The notes under the pieces were generated by a model. It made no database searches. It was given only the letters and a program-made list of their open reading frames with translations, and was not told the origin of the DNA. From positions 806,001 through 870,000 of the forward strand of contig NZ_JACFXU010000014.1 in assembly GCF_014077625.1 (NCBI RefSeq): a stretch of DNA of 64,000 nt. The letters are read 5' to 3'. Positions 1-9,326 of this stretch are shown here, piece by piece; position 1 is the stretch's first letter, and every line of letters begins with the position of its first letter. Both the position numbers and the translations under genes were made by a program. The stretch comes from Sediminihaliea albiluteola (GTDB lineage: Bacteria; Pseudomonadota; Gammaproteobacteria; Pseudomonadales; Halieaceae).

Positions 1-1
1 C

Positions 2-832
2 GTTAACGACTCCATTACCAAGTCTAAAAACGACAACAAATACGGCTGTCGTCACAGCTTGAACGACGCTATTAAGCGCGGCACTGACCATCTACTTGCG
101 GGTAAAAAAGCGCTGGTTATCGGCTACGGTGACGTGGGTAAAGGTTCCGCCCAGTCGCTGCGTCAGGAAGGCATGATTGTGCGCGTCACCGAGATCGACC
201 CAATCTGTGCCATGCAGGCCTGTATGGATGGCTATGAAGTGGTATCGCCCTACAAAGATGGCATTAACGACGGCACTGCCGCCTCCATCAATACTGAACT
301 GCTCGGCACGATCGACCTGCTAGTGACTACCACAGGTAACTACAATGTCTGTGACGAGCATATGCTAGCAGCCCTGAAAAATGGTGCTGTAGTGAGCAAC
401 ATCGGTCACTTCGACAATGAAATCGACACTGCCTTTATGCGCCGCAGCTGGGAGTGGGTGGAAGTGAAACCTCAGGTACACAAGGTCTACCGTGACCGCG
501 CTACTAACGATCACCTGATCCTGCTATCGGAAGGTCGCTTGGTTAACCTCGGCAACGCGACAGGTCACCCCAGTCGGATTATGGATGGCTCCTTCTCCAA
601 TCAGGTGCTGGCCCAGATTTATCTCTTTGAGCGCAAGTTCGCCGACCTTGAGCCAGAGCTGAAGCAAGCTGCTCTGACTGTGGAAGTACTACCCAAGAAG
701 CTGGACGAAGAAGTCGCAGCCCACATGGTTCGCGGATTTGGCGGCGTGATCACTCGCCTCACTAAGGAGCAGGCCGAGTACATCAACGTCGATGTTGAAG
801 GGCCGTTTAAGCCGGACAGCTACAAGTATTAA
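2..832 (+). CDS. ahcY: S-adenosylhomocysteine hydrolase, 5'-truncated
   Basis: Hydrolyses S-adenosylhomocysteine to adenosine and homocysteine, closing the activated-methyl cycle in the cytosol. The reading frame is open from base 2, reading [19 protein letters not shown] before an internal TTG, so the gene starts left of the window and only the C-terminal part is present. Visible are the NAD-binding glycine-rich segment [10 protein letters not shown], the GHFDNEID segment and the family ending PFKPDSYKY. metF follows in the same direction after 250 bp, a common pairing because both serve homocysteine/methionine recycling. Family assignment is secure. Confidence 0.97.
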   Translation, partial: VNDSITKSKNDNKYGCRHSLNDAIKRGTDHLLAGKKALVIGYGDVGKGSAQSLRQEGMIVRVTEIDPICAMQACMDGYEVVSPYKDGINDGTAASINTELLGTIDLLVTTTGNYNVCDEHMLAALKNGAVVSNIGHFDNEIDTAFMRRSWEWVEVKPQVHKVYRDRATNDHLILLSEGRLVNLGNATGHPSRIMDGSFSNQVLAQIYLFERKFADLEPELKQAALTVEVLPKKLDEEVAAHMVRGFGGVITRLTKEQAEYINVDVEGPFKPDSYKY

Positions 833-1082
833 GCCAAGATTTCCCAGCTAGCGTTTTAGCCTGCTGGGCAACAGGCACTCCAGATTATAGAAGCTCAAGC
901 TCTGTCTGCACTAGCAGCTTGAGCTAGCCAAGCTGCGAGCTCGATTCGGGCTCTTAGTATCCGGCTGCCGCTGGTGATTTTAGGCGCGTGCAAGATATTG
1001 ATATCGAGGCTCGCTCTTAGAGCAAAGTGGCAATAGCAGGCATTCAACCAATATTTAGTACAAGACATATAGAGTCAAAACA
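833..1082. other. ahcY-metF intergenic region with inverted repeats
   Basis: This 250-bp gap has no credible ORF. It contains a perfect 10-bp inverted repeat (892-901 AGCTCAAGCT with 916-925 AGCTTGAGCT, 14-nt loop) without a following T-run, and a shorter CCCAGC/GCTGGG pair at 843-868. A direct repeat GATATT-GATATC lies at 994-1005, about 80 bp before metF. These could be a terminator for ahcY or a regulator site for metF; neither is shown by the sequence alone. Confidence 0.4.
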
Positions 1083-1922
1083 ATGGCTAAGCAAAAACCG
1101 AGAATCAGCTTTGAGTACTTCCCCCCTAAAACAGCGGAAGGCAAATCCAAGCTGCTTGAAAAGACCTCTCCGGCACTGCTCGAATTAGAGCCGGACTTCT
1201 TCTCCGTCACCTATGGCGCTGGCGGCTCCACCCGGGACAACACCTTTGGCACTGTCGCAGGGCTGCGCGAACTGGGCGCCGATGTCGCCCCTCACCTGAG
1301 CTTTGGCGGCGACGATGAGGCTGCCATCACCGAGCTGCTCGACCGCTACCAGGCCCTCGGCGTGAAGCGCCTGGTGGCACTGCGTGGGGACATTCCTTCC
1401 GGTATGGGCGGCCTAGGACAGCTCGTTTACGCCAATGAGCTGGTCGAGTTTGTACGCAAGCATAGTGGCGACTACTTCCATATTGAAGTGGCGGCCTACC
1501 CTGAGATTCACCCCCAGGCCGATAGCTACGATGCCGACGTTTACTACCTAAAAAAGAAGCTGGATGCTGGCGCCGATAGCGCCATTACCCAGTACTTCTA
1601 CAACGTCGAGTCGTACTTCTACTTCCTCGATCAGTGCAGCGCTGCGGGTATCGACAAACCGATTTACGCCGGCATCATGCCAATCACTAACTTTCCCAAT
1701 CTGGCGCGCTTCTCACGCAACTGCGGCGCAGAGATTCCGCGCTGGATCTGCCAGCGCATTGAGGGTTATGGCCAAGATCAGGAGAGCATTCGCAAGTTTG
1801 GTATCGAGATTGTTAGCCAACTGTGCCAAACCCTGCTTGAGAGCGGCGCCCCGGGCATCCACTTCTACACCATGAATCAGCTAGAGCCGACGCGCACAAT
1901 ACGCAATAATCTGGGACTCTAA
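1083..1922 (+). CDS. metF: 5,10-methylenetetrahydrofolate reductase
   Basis: FAD-dependent reductase converting methylenetetrahydrofolate to methyltetrahydrofolate, the methyl donor for methionine synthesis. The 279-aa protein has the family length and signatures: N-terminal FEYFPPKT, the VTYGAGGSTR motif near residue 43, LVALRGD, and a C-terminal end with GIHFYTMNQ. The ATG is preceded by an AT-rich leader without a strong ribosome-binding site, but no better start exists. It lies downstream of ahcY and 15 bp before rsmE, so metF may head a short operon. Confidence 0.97.
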   Translation: MAKQKPRISFEYFPPKTAEGKSKLLEKTSPALLELEPDFFSVTYGAGGSTRDNTFGTVAGLRELGADVAPHLSFGGDDEAAITELLDRYQALGVKRLVALRGDIPSGMGGLGQLVYANELVEFVRKHSGDYFHIEVAAYPEIHPQADSYDADVYYLKKKLDAGADSAITQYFYNVESYFYFLDQCSAAGIDKPIYAGIMPITNFPNLARFSRNCGAEIPRWICQRIEGYGQDQESIRKFGIEIVSQLCQTLLESGAPGIHFYTMNQLEPTRTIRNNLGL

Positions 1923-1937
1923 ACTAGGCTGCCCATC

Positions 1938-2675
1938 ATGCGTATTCCACGGTTTTACAGTTCCCAAGTACTCGAGCCCCAGCGCGAGCTGACGCTCGAG
2001 CCCGGTCCTAGCGCTCACATCGCACGCGTGCTGCGCATGACCTTGGGGCAGCCGCTGCGGCTATTTGATGGCGAAGGTAAAGAGTTCTCCGCCAGCATTG
2101 TCGCCTTAGATAAACGTGCCGTCACGGTAAGTCTTGAGACCGAGCTAGAGCGGGATGTAGAGTCGCCGCTAGCTATCGAGCTCGGTATCGGCATCTCTCG
2201 TGGTGACCGCATGGACTGGGTACTGCAAAAAGCCACGGAATTGGGCGTGACACGAGTGGTGCCACTGTTTACCGAGCGCACCGAAGTGAAGCTAAAAGGC
2301 GAGCGGGCGCAGAAAAAACAGCAACACTGGCAGCAAGTGATTATCAGTGCCTGCGAGCAGTGTGGCCGCAATCGACTGCCCGCGCTTGAGTTGCCCACTG
2401 ACGTCAATCAATGGCTACAACACTGCCAAGCTGAGCGCCGCTTTGTCTTGCATCATCGCGGCACAGCTGCCGACAGTGGCTGCCCTGCGCCTACTAGCGT
2501 GGCACTGGCTGTCGGTCCTGAAGGTGGCCTGAGTGCAGTGGAGATTGAGGCCGCACAAGCCCTTGGTTTCGAGCCACTCACCCTAGGGCCCCGTGTGTTA
2601 CGTACTGAGACAGCACCGCTGGCAGCGATTGCTATTTTACAGGCCCGCTGGGGTGATATGAGCCCCGAACAGTAA
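1938..2675 (+). CDS. rsmE: 16S rRNA (uracil1498-N3)-methyltransferase
   Basis: Methylates U1498 of 16S rRNA using SAM. The 245-aa length is typical. Seen in the sequence: N-terminal PUA-like part starting MRIPRFYS, the central WVLQKATELGV motif, and the SPOUT-fold knot with AVGPEGGLS and LGPRVLRTETA near the C-terminus, which form the SAM-binding trefoil. It sits 15 bp after metF and 14 bp before a thioesterase gene, in the same run of genes that leads to gshB, as in many Gammaproteobacteria. Confidence 0.96.
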   Translation: MRIPRFYSSQVLEPQRELTLEPGPSAHIARVLRMTLGQPLRLFDGEGKEFSASIVALDKRAVTVSLETELERDVESPLAIELGIGISRGDRMDWVLQKATELGVTRVVPLFTERTEVKLKGERAQKKQQHWQQVIISACEQCGRNRLPALELPTDVNQWLQHCQAERRFVLHHRGTAADSGCPAPTSVALAVGPEGGLSAVEIEAAQALGFEPLTLGPRVLRTETAPLAAIAILQARWGDMSPEQ

Positions 2676-2689
2676 ACCAAGGATCCGGC

Positions 2690-3151
2690 ATGACTTTTAT
2701 CCAAGATCAGTTAGCAGACAATCACTGTTTTGGCTGTAGTCCAGACAACCCCCATGGCCACCACATCAAAAGTACTTGGGATGGTGAGCGCAGCATCTGC
2801 CACTTTAGCCCCAAACCCTGGCACTGTGCCGGCTCGCCCCACTATGTTTATGGCGGGCTTATTGCCTCTCTGATCGATTGCCACTCTGTGTGCACCGCTA
2901 TCGCCGAAGCCTACCAGCGCGAAGGCCGAGCCATCGGCGAGGGCGAGACTATTTTTTATGTGACCGGCTCACTCAATATTAGCTATTTGAAAGCCACCCC
3001 GATTGCCGGGCCACTAGTCTTAGAAGCGCGACTTAGCGAAGCCGGCAGGCGCAAATCCGTTGTGCTCTGCACGCTCTCGGTCAATGGCGAGCTCTGCGCC
3101 AAAGCTGAACTGGTCGCAATTAGAGTCCCAGCCAGCTGGGGCGAAGCCTGA
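2690..3151 (+). CDS. PaaI-family hotdog thioesterase
   Basis: A 153-aa protein of the hotdog-fold PaaI/YigI thioesterase group, which hydrolyses acyl-CoA thioesters; the substrate cannot be told. It opens with a CFGCSPDNPHG segment, and the hotdog helix is preceded by HYVYGGLIASLIDCHS, the usual G-G-hydrophobic-D-C pattern with the catalytic Asp near residue 65. The strand TGSLNISYLKATP and the C-terminal strands follow. Start ATG has GGAT a few bases upstream. It lies between rsmE and gshB with short spacings, probably cotranscribed. Confidence 0.82.
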   Translation: MTFIQDQLADNHCFGCSPDNPHGHHIKSTWDGERSICHFSPKPWHCAGSPHYVYGGLIASLIDCHSVCTAIAEAYQREGRAIGEGETIFYVTGSLNISYLKATPIAGPLVLEARLSEAGRRKSVVLCTLSVNGELCAKAELVAIRVPASWGEA

Positions 3152-3229
3152 GCTAAGCCACACTGCTTGCACAGCACTGCCGCTTTGCGTAGTTTAACCA
3201 AGCCCATTTATCCAGTTCGGAATTCAAGC

Positions 3230-4183
3230 ATGACAATCAAGCTCGGTGTGGTGATGGATCCCATCGCCAACATCACATACAAGAAAGACACCACTCTCGC
3301 CCTACTCTGGGCAGCTCAAGATCGCGGTTGGGAACTCTATTACATGGAGCCTACCGACCTGTACTTACGACAGGGGGAAGGCCGCGCGAGCGTCGCGCCA
3401 CTCAAAGTATTTCGCGACCCCGAGTGCTGGTATCAACTTGAGGCAGCACAAGATCTGCCACTGGCAGATCTCGATGTCATATTGATGCGCAAAGACCCTC
3501 CCTTTGACAATGAGTTTATCTACAACACTTACATACTCGAAGCCGCAGAGCGCCAAGGCACGCTAATCGTCAACCGCTGCCACAGCCTGCGCGACTGTAA
3601 CGAAAAAGTATTTGCCACCCAGTTCCCCCAGTGCTGTCCACCGGTCTTAGTCAGTGCCGACCCTGAGCGCTTAAAAGCTTTCTACCAAGAGCAGGAAGAC
3701 GTTATCTTTAAACCCTTAGATGGCATGGGCGGAGCCTCCATCTTCCGAGTCAAGCCGGGCGACCCTAACCTCAACGTGATTCTTGAAACACTCACCGGCT
3801 TCGGCAAGTTTTCGATCATGGCGCAGCGCTACCTGCCAGAAATTGTGGATGGTGATAAGCGCATTCTTATGATCAATGGCGAAGCAGTGCCCTACAGTTT
3901 GGCGCGCATCCCTTCTCAGGGAGAAACCCGAGGCAACTTGGCTGCCGGTGGCACCGGCCGGGCACAGCCACTCTCAGACCGAGATCGCTGGATTGCAGAA
4001 CAGGTAGGCCCCTCGCTGCGCGAGCGCGGCTTGATGTTTGTCGGCTTAGATGTGATCGGCGACTACCTCACTGAGATTAATGTGACCAGCCCCACTTGTG
4101 TGCGAGAAATCAATGATCAGTACGACCTCGATATCGGCGCCCAGCTGATGGATGCTATCGAACAGGCCCTGCAAGCAGCATAA
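3230..4183 (+). CDS. gshB: Glutathione synthetase
   Basis: ATP-grasp ligase joining gamma-glutamylcysteine and glycine to make glutathione. The frame is open from 3167, but the internal ATG at 3230 gives MTIKLGVVMDPI, the start conserved in the family, and a 317-aa protein, the usual size. Visible: the DPI loop, FKPLDGMGGASIF glycine-rich ATP loop, VDGDKRILM and the C-terminal LTEINVTSPT metal/ADP site. The next gene, TonB-like, begins 8 bp later. Confidence 0.97.
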   Translation: MTIKLGVVMDPIANITYKKDTTLALLWAAQDRGWELYYMEPTDLYLRQGEGRASVAPLKVFRDPECWYQLEAAQDLPLADLDVILMRKDPPFDNEFIYNTYILEAAERQGTLIVNRCHSLRDCNEKVFATQFPQCCPPVLVSADPERLKAFYQEQEDVIFKPLDGMGGASIFRVKPGDPNLNVILETLTGFGKFSIMAQRYLPEIVDGDKRILMINGEAVPYSLARIPSQGETRGNLAAGGTGRAQPLSDRDRWIAEQVGPSLRERGLMFVGLDVIGDYLTEINVTSPTCVREINDQYDLDIGAQLMDAIEQALQAA

Positions 4184-4191
4184 AGACTTAG

Positions 4192-5064
4192 GTGGCGAGG
4201 GTGCTTTACCTGAGTACTGGACAACCGGATCGCCTCTTTAGGCGAGCGCTATTGATCGCCCTGCTATTACATGCGGGGCTCATCATTGCTATCACTTTCG
4301 ACATCGAGCAAGAGCCCCATTACCGGCCGCAACTCGATGTCACCCTGGCCTACCAGGCAAGCAACACCGCGCCTGAACAGGCCAGCCATCACGCTCAAGT
4401 GAATCAGCTTGGCAGTGGCGATGACTCAAAGCAGCCCGACTTTAGCTCCCAGGGCTCAGCAGCGAAGGTTACAGCTCCGCCGGCAGAAGAACAGGCACTG
4501 CAGCAACAGCAAGATCAGCAAGCTCTGAGCGAACACAGCCTAACGACTCAAGCAGATAGCGAGCGCCAACAAGCTCGCAATAAAGCTTTTAGGGCGCAGC
4601 AAGAATTCACCCTCGATGGCATTAGCCAAGAAGCTGAGCAATACAGTACAGCGCTGCCCGTGATCGACAGCCTGCAAGATGAACAAAGCCAGCCCCATGC
4701 CAAGGAGCCCCGAGTGCGGCGGCTCAACTCACTGTCAGCCCAGGCAGCGGTAGACGCTGCTTACCTCGATGCCTGGCGCCGCCGGGTGGAAACTGTGGGC
4801 AACCAGTACTATCCGGAAGCCTCAATTCGCTACGGAATTTATGGCAGCCTGCGCTTGTTAGTGGTGATCCAAGCCAATGGACAGCTAGAAGATATTCGGG
4901 TGCTGTCGTCTTCCGGCTATGCCATGTTAGATGAGGCAGCCATCAAAATTGTCCGTATGGCGGCACCTTATGCCCCCTTTCCAGCGGAGTTACGGGCCAC
5001 TACGGACCGCTTGGAAATTATCCGTACATGGCAATTTCAACAGAATCGGCTAAGCTCAGGCTAA
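4192..5064 (+). CDS. TonB-like energy transducer
   Basis: A 290-aa protein with a short cytoplasmic N-terminus, one membrane helix at about residues 18-36, a long Gln/Ala/Glu-rich periplasmic linker (roughly 60-190) and a C-terminal TonB domain (about 195-285) ending in IIRTWQFQ. TonB proteins pass proton-motive force from ExbBD to outer-membrane receptors; no exbB/exbD is nearby. The start is a GTG right after gshB. This gshB-tonB-yqgE-ruvX order occurs in Pseudomonas relatives, so the gene is probably housekeeping; which receptor it serves is unknown. Confidence 0.85.
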   Translation: MARVLYLSTGQPDRLFRRALLIALLLHAGLIIAITFDIEQEPHYRPQLDVTLAYQASNTAPEQASHHAQVNQLGSGDDSKQPDFSSQGSAAKVTAPPAEEQALQQQQDQQALSEHSLTTQADSERQQARNKAFRAQQEFTLDGISQEAEQYSTALPVIDSLQDEQSQPHAKEPRVRRLNSLSAQAAVDAAYLDAWRRRVETVGNQYYPEASIRYGIYGSLRLLVVIQANGQLEDIRVLSSSGYAMLDEAAIKIVRMAAPYAPFPAELRATTDRLEIIRTWQFQQNRLSSG

Positions 5065-5113
5065 CACGCTTATTGAACTCCTCTACCTTTGCCAAAAGCT
5101 GAGTAAAATCCTA

Positions 5114-5704
5114 ATGCCCCTGACTAAGAGCGCTAATATAGCCCGCAGCAGTGACTGTCTGCGGGATCACTTCCTACTGGCTATGCCCAGTTTATCGGAG
5201 GGTATTTTCTCCCAGAGCATCACCTACATCTGTGAGCACGGCGAGAGTGGCGCGATGGGTATCGTGATTAATCAGCCGCTGGAACTTAGCGTCGCTGAGA
5301 TCTTCGAACACCTGCAAATTGATGCCGAAAGCGACTTCAGCTCCCTGCCAGTGATGGCGGGCGGCCCAGTGCAAGTCGACCATGGTTTTGTCCTGCACCG
5401 CGATCCAGCAACTGTGTGGGAAGCCAGCATCAAAGTCACAGACTCCATCACGCTAAGCACTTCACGCGACATTCTTCGCGCCATTGCCATGCAAGAGGGC
5501 CCGCGCGACTACCTCATTGCCTTAGGCTACGCCGGCTGGTCCGCTGGACAGCTGGAGCAAGAGTTGGCTGAAAACGCTTGGCTCACGCTGCCGGCAGACA
5601 GCGAGATTATTTTCTCTACTCCCCATGAGCAGCGCTTGCACGCCGCAGCGGCACAACTAGGCATCGACATGAATCTAATTTCAGCCCAGGCAGGACACGC
5701 TTAG
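5114..5704 (+). CDS. yqgE: YqgE/AlgH family protein
   Basis: DUF179 protein of 196 aa. Signatures are HFLLAMPSL near residue 20, GAMGIVINQP near 45, the MAGGPVQ stretch and the LGYAGWSAGQLE segment. In Pseudomonas the orthologue AlgH was linked to alginate regulation, but the biochemical role of the family is not settled. It precedes ruvX by only 5 bp, an arrangement conserved across Gammaproteobacteria that points to one transcript. Confidence 0.94.
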   Translation: MPLTKSANIARSSDCLRDHFLLAMPSLSEGIFSQSITYICEHGESGAMGIVINQPLELSVAEIFEHLQIDAESDFSSLPVMAGGPVQVDHGFVLHRDPATVWEASIKVTDSITLSTSRDILRAIAMQEGPRDYLIALGYAGWSAGQLEQELAENAWLTLPADSEIIFSTPHEQRLHAAAAQLGIDMNLISAQAGHA

Positions 5705-5709
5705 CAGCC

Positions 5710-6153
5710 ATGAGCCAAGTATCACCTAAAGCCGTCATGGCATTCGACTACGGCCTGCGCCAGATTGGCGTGGCGGTTGGTAACTGCGTGCTGAGCACCA
5801 CCCAGCCGCTCACCACGCTAAGCGCACGAGATGGTATACCCGATTGGTCCGCCATCGCTAAGCTAATCGATGAATGGCGACCCGATTTACTGGTGGTCGG
5901 AGAGCCACTCAATATGGACGGCTCGGCCAGTGAGCTGAGTGAGCGCGCCAATAAGTTTGCGCGCCGCTTGCAGGGCCGTTTTGCCTTGCCTATCGCCATG
6001 GCAGACGAGCGCTTAAGTAGCTTTGAAGCAAAAGAACAACAGCGTGAATTGGGTCATCGCGGTGATTACAAAGCTCGGCCTATCGATAGCTATGCCGCCG
6101 AGCTCATTTTGCAAACATGGTTAGCTGAGCACTCAGCGCTCAGCGCGAGCTGA
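5710..6153 (+). CDS. ruvX: Putative Holliday junction resolvase / pre-16S rRNA nuclease
   Basis: RNase-H-like nuclease of the YqgF family, 147 aa, implicated in maturation of the 16S rRNA 5' end. Acidic catalytic residues are visible in AFDYGLRQIGVAVG (first Asp), VVGEPLNMDGS (Glu) and the C-terminal IDSYAAELIL (Asp). It is the last gene of the plus-strand run; pilU converges on it 31 bp later. Confidence 0.94.
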   Translation: MSQVSPKAVMAFDYGLRQIGVAVGNCVLSTTQPLTTLSARDGIPDWSAIAKLIDEWRPDLLVVGEPLNMDGSASELSERANKFARRLQGRFALPIAMADERLSSFEAKEQQRELGHRGDYKARPIDSYAAELILQTWLAEHSALSAS

Positions 6154-6184
6154 GCAGCCTAAACAGCATTTGCGCTGCTGCGCT

Positions 6185-7291
6185 CTACTCGTAAGTCAAG
6201 CTCTGAACACTAGCCTCGCTTTGTCGACCTCGGTCGTACATTTTAATCGCCAGGCGCACATCGTTCTCAGAGTCGGCATAGCGCATTGCATCTTCGGCGC
6301 TAATAAGCCCTTTCCGATAAGCTTCAAGCAAAGACTGGTCGAGAGTTAGCATCCCCAGCTCGGTGGATTTTCCCATCACTTCTTTGATGAGGTGAGTATC
6401 GCCTTTGCGAATGTAGTCTTGAACCAATGGCGAGCCTAAGAGCACCTCGACGATTGGCGTGCGACCACTGCCATCCTTAAGCGGAAGCAGCTGCTGCGCC
6501 ACAATGGCCTTCAGGTTGAGCGAGAGATCCATCCACACTTGGGTATGGAGCTCAGCTGGAAAAAAGCTCTGCACTCGATCGAGCGCTTGGTTGGCATTGT
6601 TTGCGTGCAACGTACACAGACACAGATGTCCGGTTTCGGCAAAAGCCAGGGCCTGGCGCATGGTCTCGGCCGAGCGCACCTCGCCAATTAAAATTACATC
6701 AGGCGCCTGACGCAATGAGTTTTTCAGTGCGACATCAAAGGTTTCCGTATCCACACCCACTTCGCGCTGGGTAACAATACAGCCTTCGTGCCGGTGTAAA
6801 AACTCGATCGGATCTTCGATGGTAATAATATGGCCGCGGCTATTGCGGTTGCGGTGACCTACCATGCTAGCCAAGGAGGTCGACTTACCAGTACCGGTAC
6901 CGCCCACAAAAATGATTAGGCCGCGCTTGGCCATGGCCAAATCTTTAATAATCGGGGGCAGGCCAATCTCTTCAATATGCGGGATATGTGTTTGAATTCG
7001 GCGCAGTACAAGGCCAAAGCTGCCGCGCTGCACAAAAGCACTGATACGAAAACGCCCTAACTGCCCCTTAGAGAGCGCAAAGTTACACTCATTGTGTGCC
7101 AAATATTCGCGCTGCTGATCCTCGTCCATGGTCGATAAAACCAGTTCGCGGGCCTCTTCGGCACTCAGGCGCTGATCGCTAATTGGGTAGAGTTGCCCAT
7201 CGACCTTAATACTTGGGGCAGCCCCAGCAGAGATAAAGCCATCTGAGGCCCCCTCTTTGACGACGCGCTCCAGCAAATACTCAATATTCAT
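6185..7291 (-). CDS. pilU: Type IV pilus retraction ATPase PilU
   Basis: Secretion-type hexameric ATPase of 368 aa that assists PilT in depolymerising type IV pili at the inner membrane. Walker A GGTGTGKST lies near residue 132, with Asp-box, Walker B and His-box motifs following (LIGEVRSAETMRQ, ETGHLCLCTLH). It lacks the AIRNLIRE motif of PilT, replaced by a QDYIRKG stretch, which separates PilU from PilT. It follows pilT after 53 bp in the same direction, the usual pilTU pair. Confidence 0.96.
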   Translation of the reverse strand: MNIEYLLERVVKEGASDGFISAGAAPSIKVDGQLYPISDQRLSAEEARELVLSTMDEDQQREYLAHNECNFALSKGQLGRFRISAFVQRGSFGLVLRRIQTHIPHIEEIGLPPIIKDLAMAKRGLIIFVGGTGTGKSTSLASMVGHRNRNSRGHIITIEDPIEFLHRHEGCIVTQREVGVDTETFDVALKNSLRQAPDVILIGEVRSAETMRQALAFAETGHLCLCTLHANNANQALDRVQSFFPAELHTQVWMDLSLNLKAIVAQQLLPLKDGSGRTPIVEVLLGSPLVQDYIRKGDTHLIKEVMGKSTELGMLTLDQSLLEAYRKGLISAEDAMRYADSENDVRLAIKMYDRGRQSEASVQSLTYE

Positions 7292-7344
7292 GGCTCCAAC
7301 TCCCTGTTGAGCAGAGCGAAGGGCTAGCCCTATAACACTCCAGC

Positions 7345-8379
7345 CTAAAAATCCTCTGGCATGCGGGCTTTTTCGCGCGCCACTTCACGACTAATAATGC
7401 GCTTCTCTACTAGGCCCTGCAAACACTGATCCATCGTTTGCATACCCAGTGCATGACCTGTTTGAATCGCCGAATACATCTGAGCCACTTTATCTTCACG
7501 AATCAAGTTGCGAATAGCTGAAGTGCCACGCATGATTTCATGGGCGGCGACCCGGCCACCCGCGATGCGCTTCATCAAAGTTTGTGACACCACCGCCTGT
7601 AACGACTCCGAGAGCATGGATCGCACCATCGATTTTTCTGCGGCAGGAAAGACATCGACGATTCGGTCAATGGTCTTTGCCGCCGAGGTGGTGTGTAAGG
7701 TACCAAATACTAAGTGGCCGGTCTCTGCCGCAGTCAATGCCAAGCGAATGGTTTCCAAGTCGCGCATCTCACCGACCAAAATAATGTCTGGGTCCTCACG
7801 CAGTGCTGAGCGCAGCGCCTCAGAGAAGCCCAAGGTGTCGCGATGCACCTCGCGCTGGTTAATTAGGCATTTTTTACTCTCATGCACGAACTCAATCGGG
7901 TCTTCAATAGTCAGAATGTGCTCGTACTTATTGTCGTTGATGTAATCCATCATTGCAGCCAGCGTGGTGGATTTACCGGAGCCGGTCGGGCCAGTCACTA
8001 GCACCAAGCCTCGGGGCATCATAGCAATGTCCCGAAACACCTGACCCATGCCCAGATCTTCCATAGTCAGCACTTTAGAAGGAATCGTTCGGAACACCGC
8101 GCCAGCACCGCGGTTCTGGTTGAAGGCATTGACCCGAAAGCGCGCCACGCCTGGCACTTCAAAGGAAAAATCGGTTTCTAGAAACTCCTCGAAATCCTTG
8201 CGCTGCTTGTCGTTCATGATGTCGTAGATCAGCTCGTGCACCTGCTTGTGCTCCATCGGCGGCAGGTTAATACGGCGCACATCGCCATCGACACGAATCA
8301 TCGGCGGTAGGCCTGCCGATAAGTGCAGGTCAGATGCGCCCTGTTTAGCACTGAAGGCAAGTAGTTCTGTGATATCCAA
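7345..8379 (-). CDS. pilT: Type IV pilus retraction ATPase PilT
   Basis: Retraction motor for twitching motility, 344 aa, the family length. Seen: N-terminal ASDLHLSAG, Walker A GPTGSGKST near 130, Walker B region DPDIILVGEMRD, His box TGHLVFGTLHT and the PilT hallmark AIRNLIRE near residue 288. It heads the pilT-pilU pair and is divergent from yggS, sharing a 150-bp promoter region, as in Pseudomonas. Confidence 0.97.
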   Translation of the reverse strand: MDITELLAFSAKQGASDLHLSAGLPPMIRVDGDVRRINLPPMEHKQVHELIYDIMNDKQRKDFEEFLETDFSFEVPGVARFRVNAFNQNRGAGAVFRTIPSKVLTMEDLGMGQVFRDIAMMPRGLVLVTGPTGSGKSTTLAAMMDYINDNKYEHILTIEDPIEFVHESKKCLINQREVHRDTLGFSEALRSALREDPDIILVGEMRDLETIRLALTAAETGHLVFGTLHTTSAAKTIDRIVDVFPAAEKSMVRSMLSESLQAVVSQTLMKRIAGGRVAAHEIMRGTSAIRNLIREDKVAQMYSAIQTGHALGMQTMDQCLQGLVEKRIISREVAREKARMPEDF

Positions 8380-8529
8380 GGATTTTCTCCCCTAGCGCTG
8401 CAGTAAAACTACTGCATCCTGACCCCATAAAAGCTGTGACGAGTTAGCATCAAGGTCAGCGACTGCGGCCTAGTTATAGTCTTTATATAAGGCAAAGGGG
8501 AGTCGCCCGCTTAGCCTGCTTCGGCTACT

Positions 8530-9222
8530 ATGCAGCCCATGAACCAACATCAACTTTCAGACAATATAGCAAAACTGACTTGCAGAGTAAGCCGCGCGGC
8601 CCAGAAAAACCAGCGTGCGCCTGAGGCAGTCAGCATACTAGCGGTAAGCAAAACCCGTCCAGCAGAGGATATCCGCACTGCGGCAGAGTTGGGCCTGACC
8701 CAATTTGGCGAAAACTACCTTCAGGAAGCGCTGGATAAAATCACTCAGCTGCAAGACCTCGATCTCTGCTGGCACTTTATTGGCCCTATTCAGTCCAATA
8801 AAACCCGTGCTATTGCCGAGCACTTCCACTGGGTACACAGCGTCGACCGCTTGAAAATTGCCCGGCGCCTGAGCGAACAGAGACCGCTTAGCCTAGACCC
8901 CTTGCAGATCTGCCTACAGGTCAACATTTCAGGCGAGCCCAGCAAATCGGGCGTCAGCTTGGAGGCATTGCCTGAACTGGCAGCAGCCGTCGCGAGCTTG
9001 CCCAATCTGCAATTGCGCGGACTTATGGCCATCCCCGCAGCTAGCGATGATCCACAAGTCCAGCGCCGAGCCTTCCGTGCTTTGCGGGAAGCTATGTCAG
9101 AGCTCTCGCTGCCTGGACTCGACACCCTATCGATGGGCATGTCAGGGGACCTTGAAGCTGCGATTGCCGAAGGGGCCAGCATTGTCCGTGTAGGGACTGA
9201 TATCTTCGGCCCCCGCGGGTGA
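8530..9222 (+). CDS. yggS: YggS-family PLP homeostasis protein
   Basis: Pyridoxal-phosphate-binding protein (PLPBP/PipY group) that buffers PLP and affects amino-acid balance; it has an alanine-racemase-like barrel but no known enzymatic reaction. The PLP lysine lies in the LAVSKTRP segment near residue 39; FGENYLQEA, WHFIGPIQSNK and the C-terminal LSMGMSGDLEAAI and VRVGTDIFG motifs are all present. A second ATG at 8539 is an equally possible start; neither has a clear ribosome-binding site. proC follows, the usual partner. Confidence 0.95.
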   Translation: MQPMNQHQLSDNIAKLTCRVSRAAQKNQRAPEAVSILAVSKTRPAEDIRTAAELGLTQFGENYLQEALDKITQLQDLDLCWHFIGPIQSNKTRAIAEHFHWVHSVDRLKIARRLSEQRPLSLDPLQICLQVNISGEPSKSGVSLEALPELAAAVASLPNLQLRGLMAIPAASDDPQVQRRAFRALREAMSELSLPGLDTLSMGMSGDLEAAIAEGASIVRVGTDIFGPRG

Positions 9223-9326
9223 TTTTGGCCGGCGGCGGCGTGTATACTGGCGCTTCGTAATACTCGTAACAAACTCACCGCTGCTGGCTAACTATCAGCC
9301 GCAGCCATCAGTTCTGGAGCACTTTC

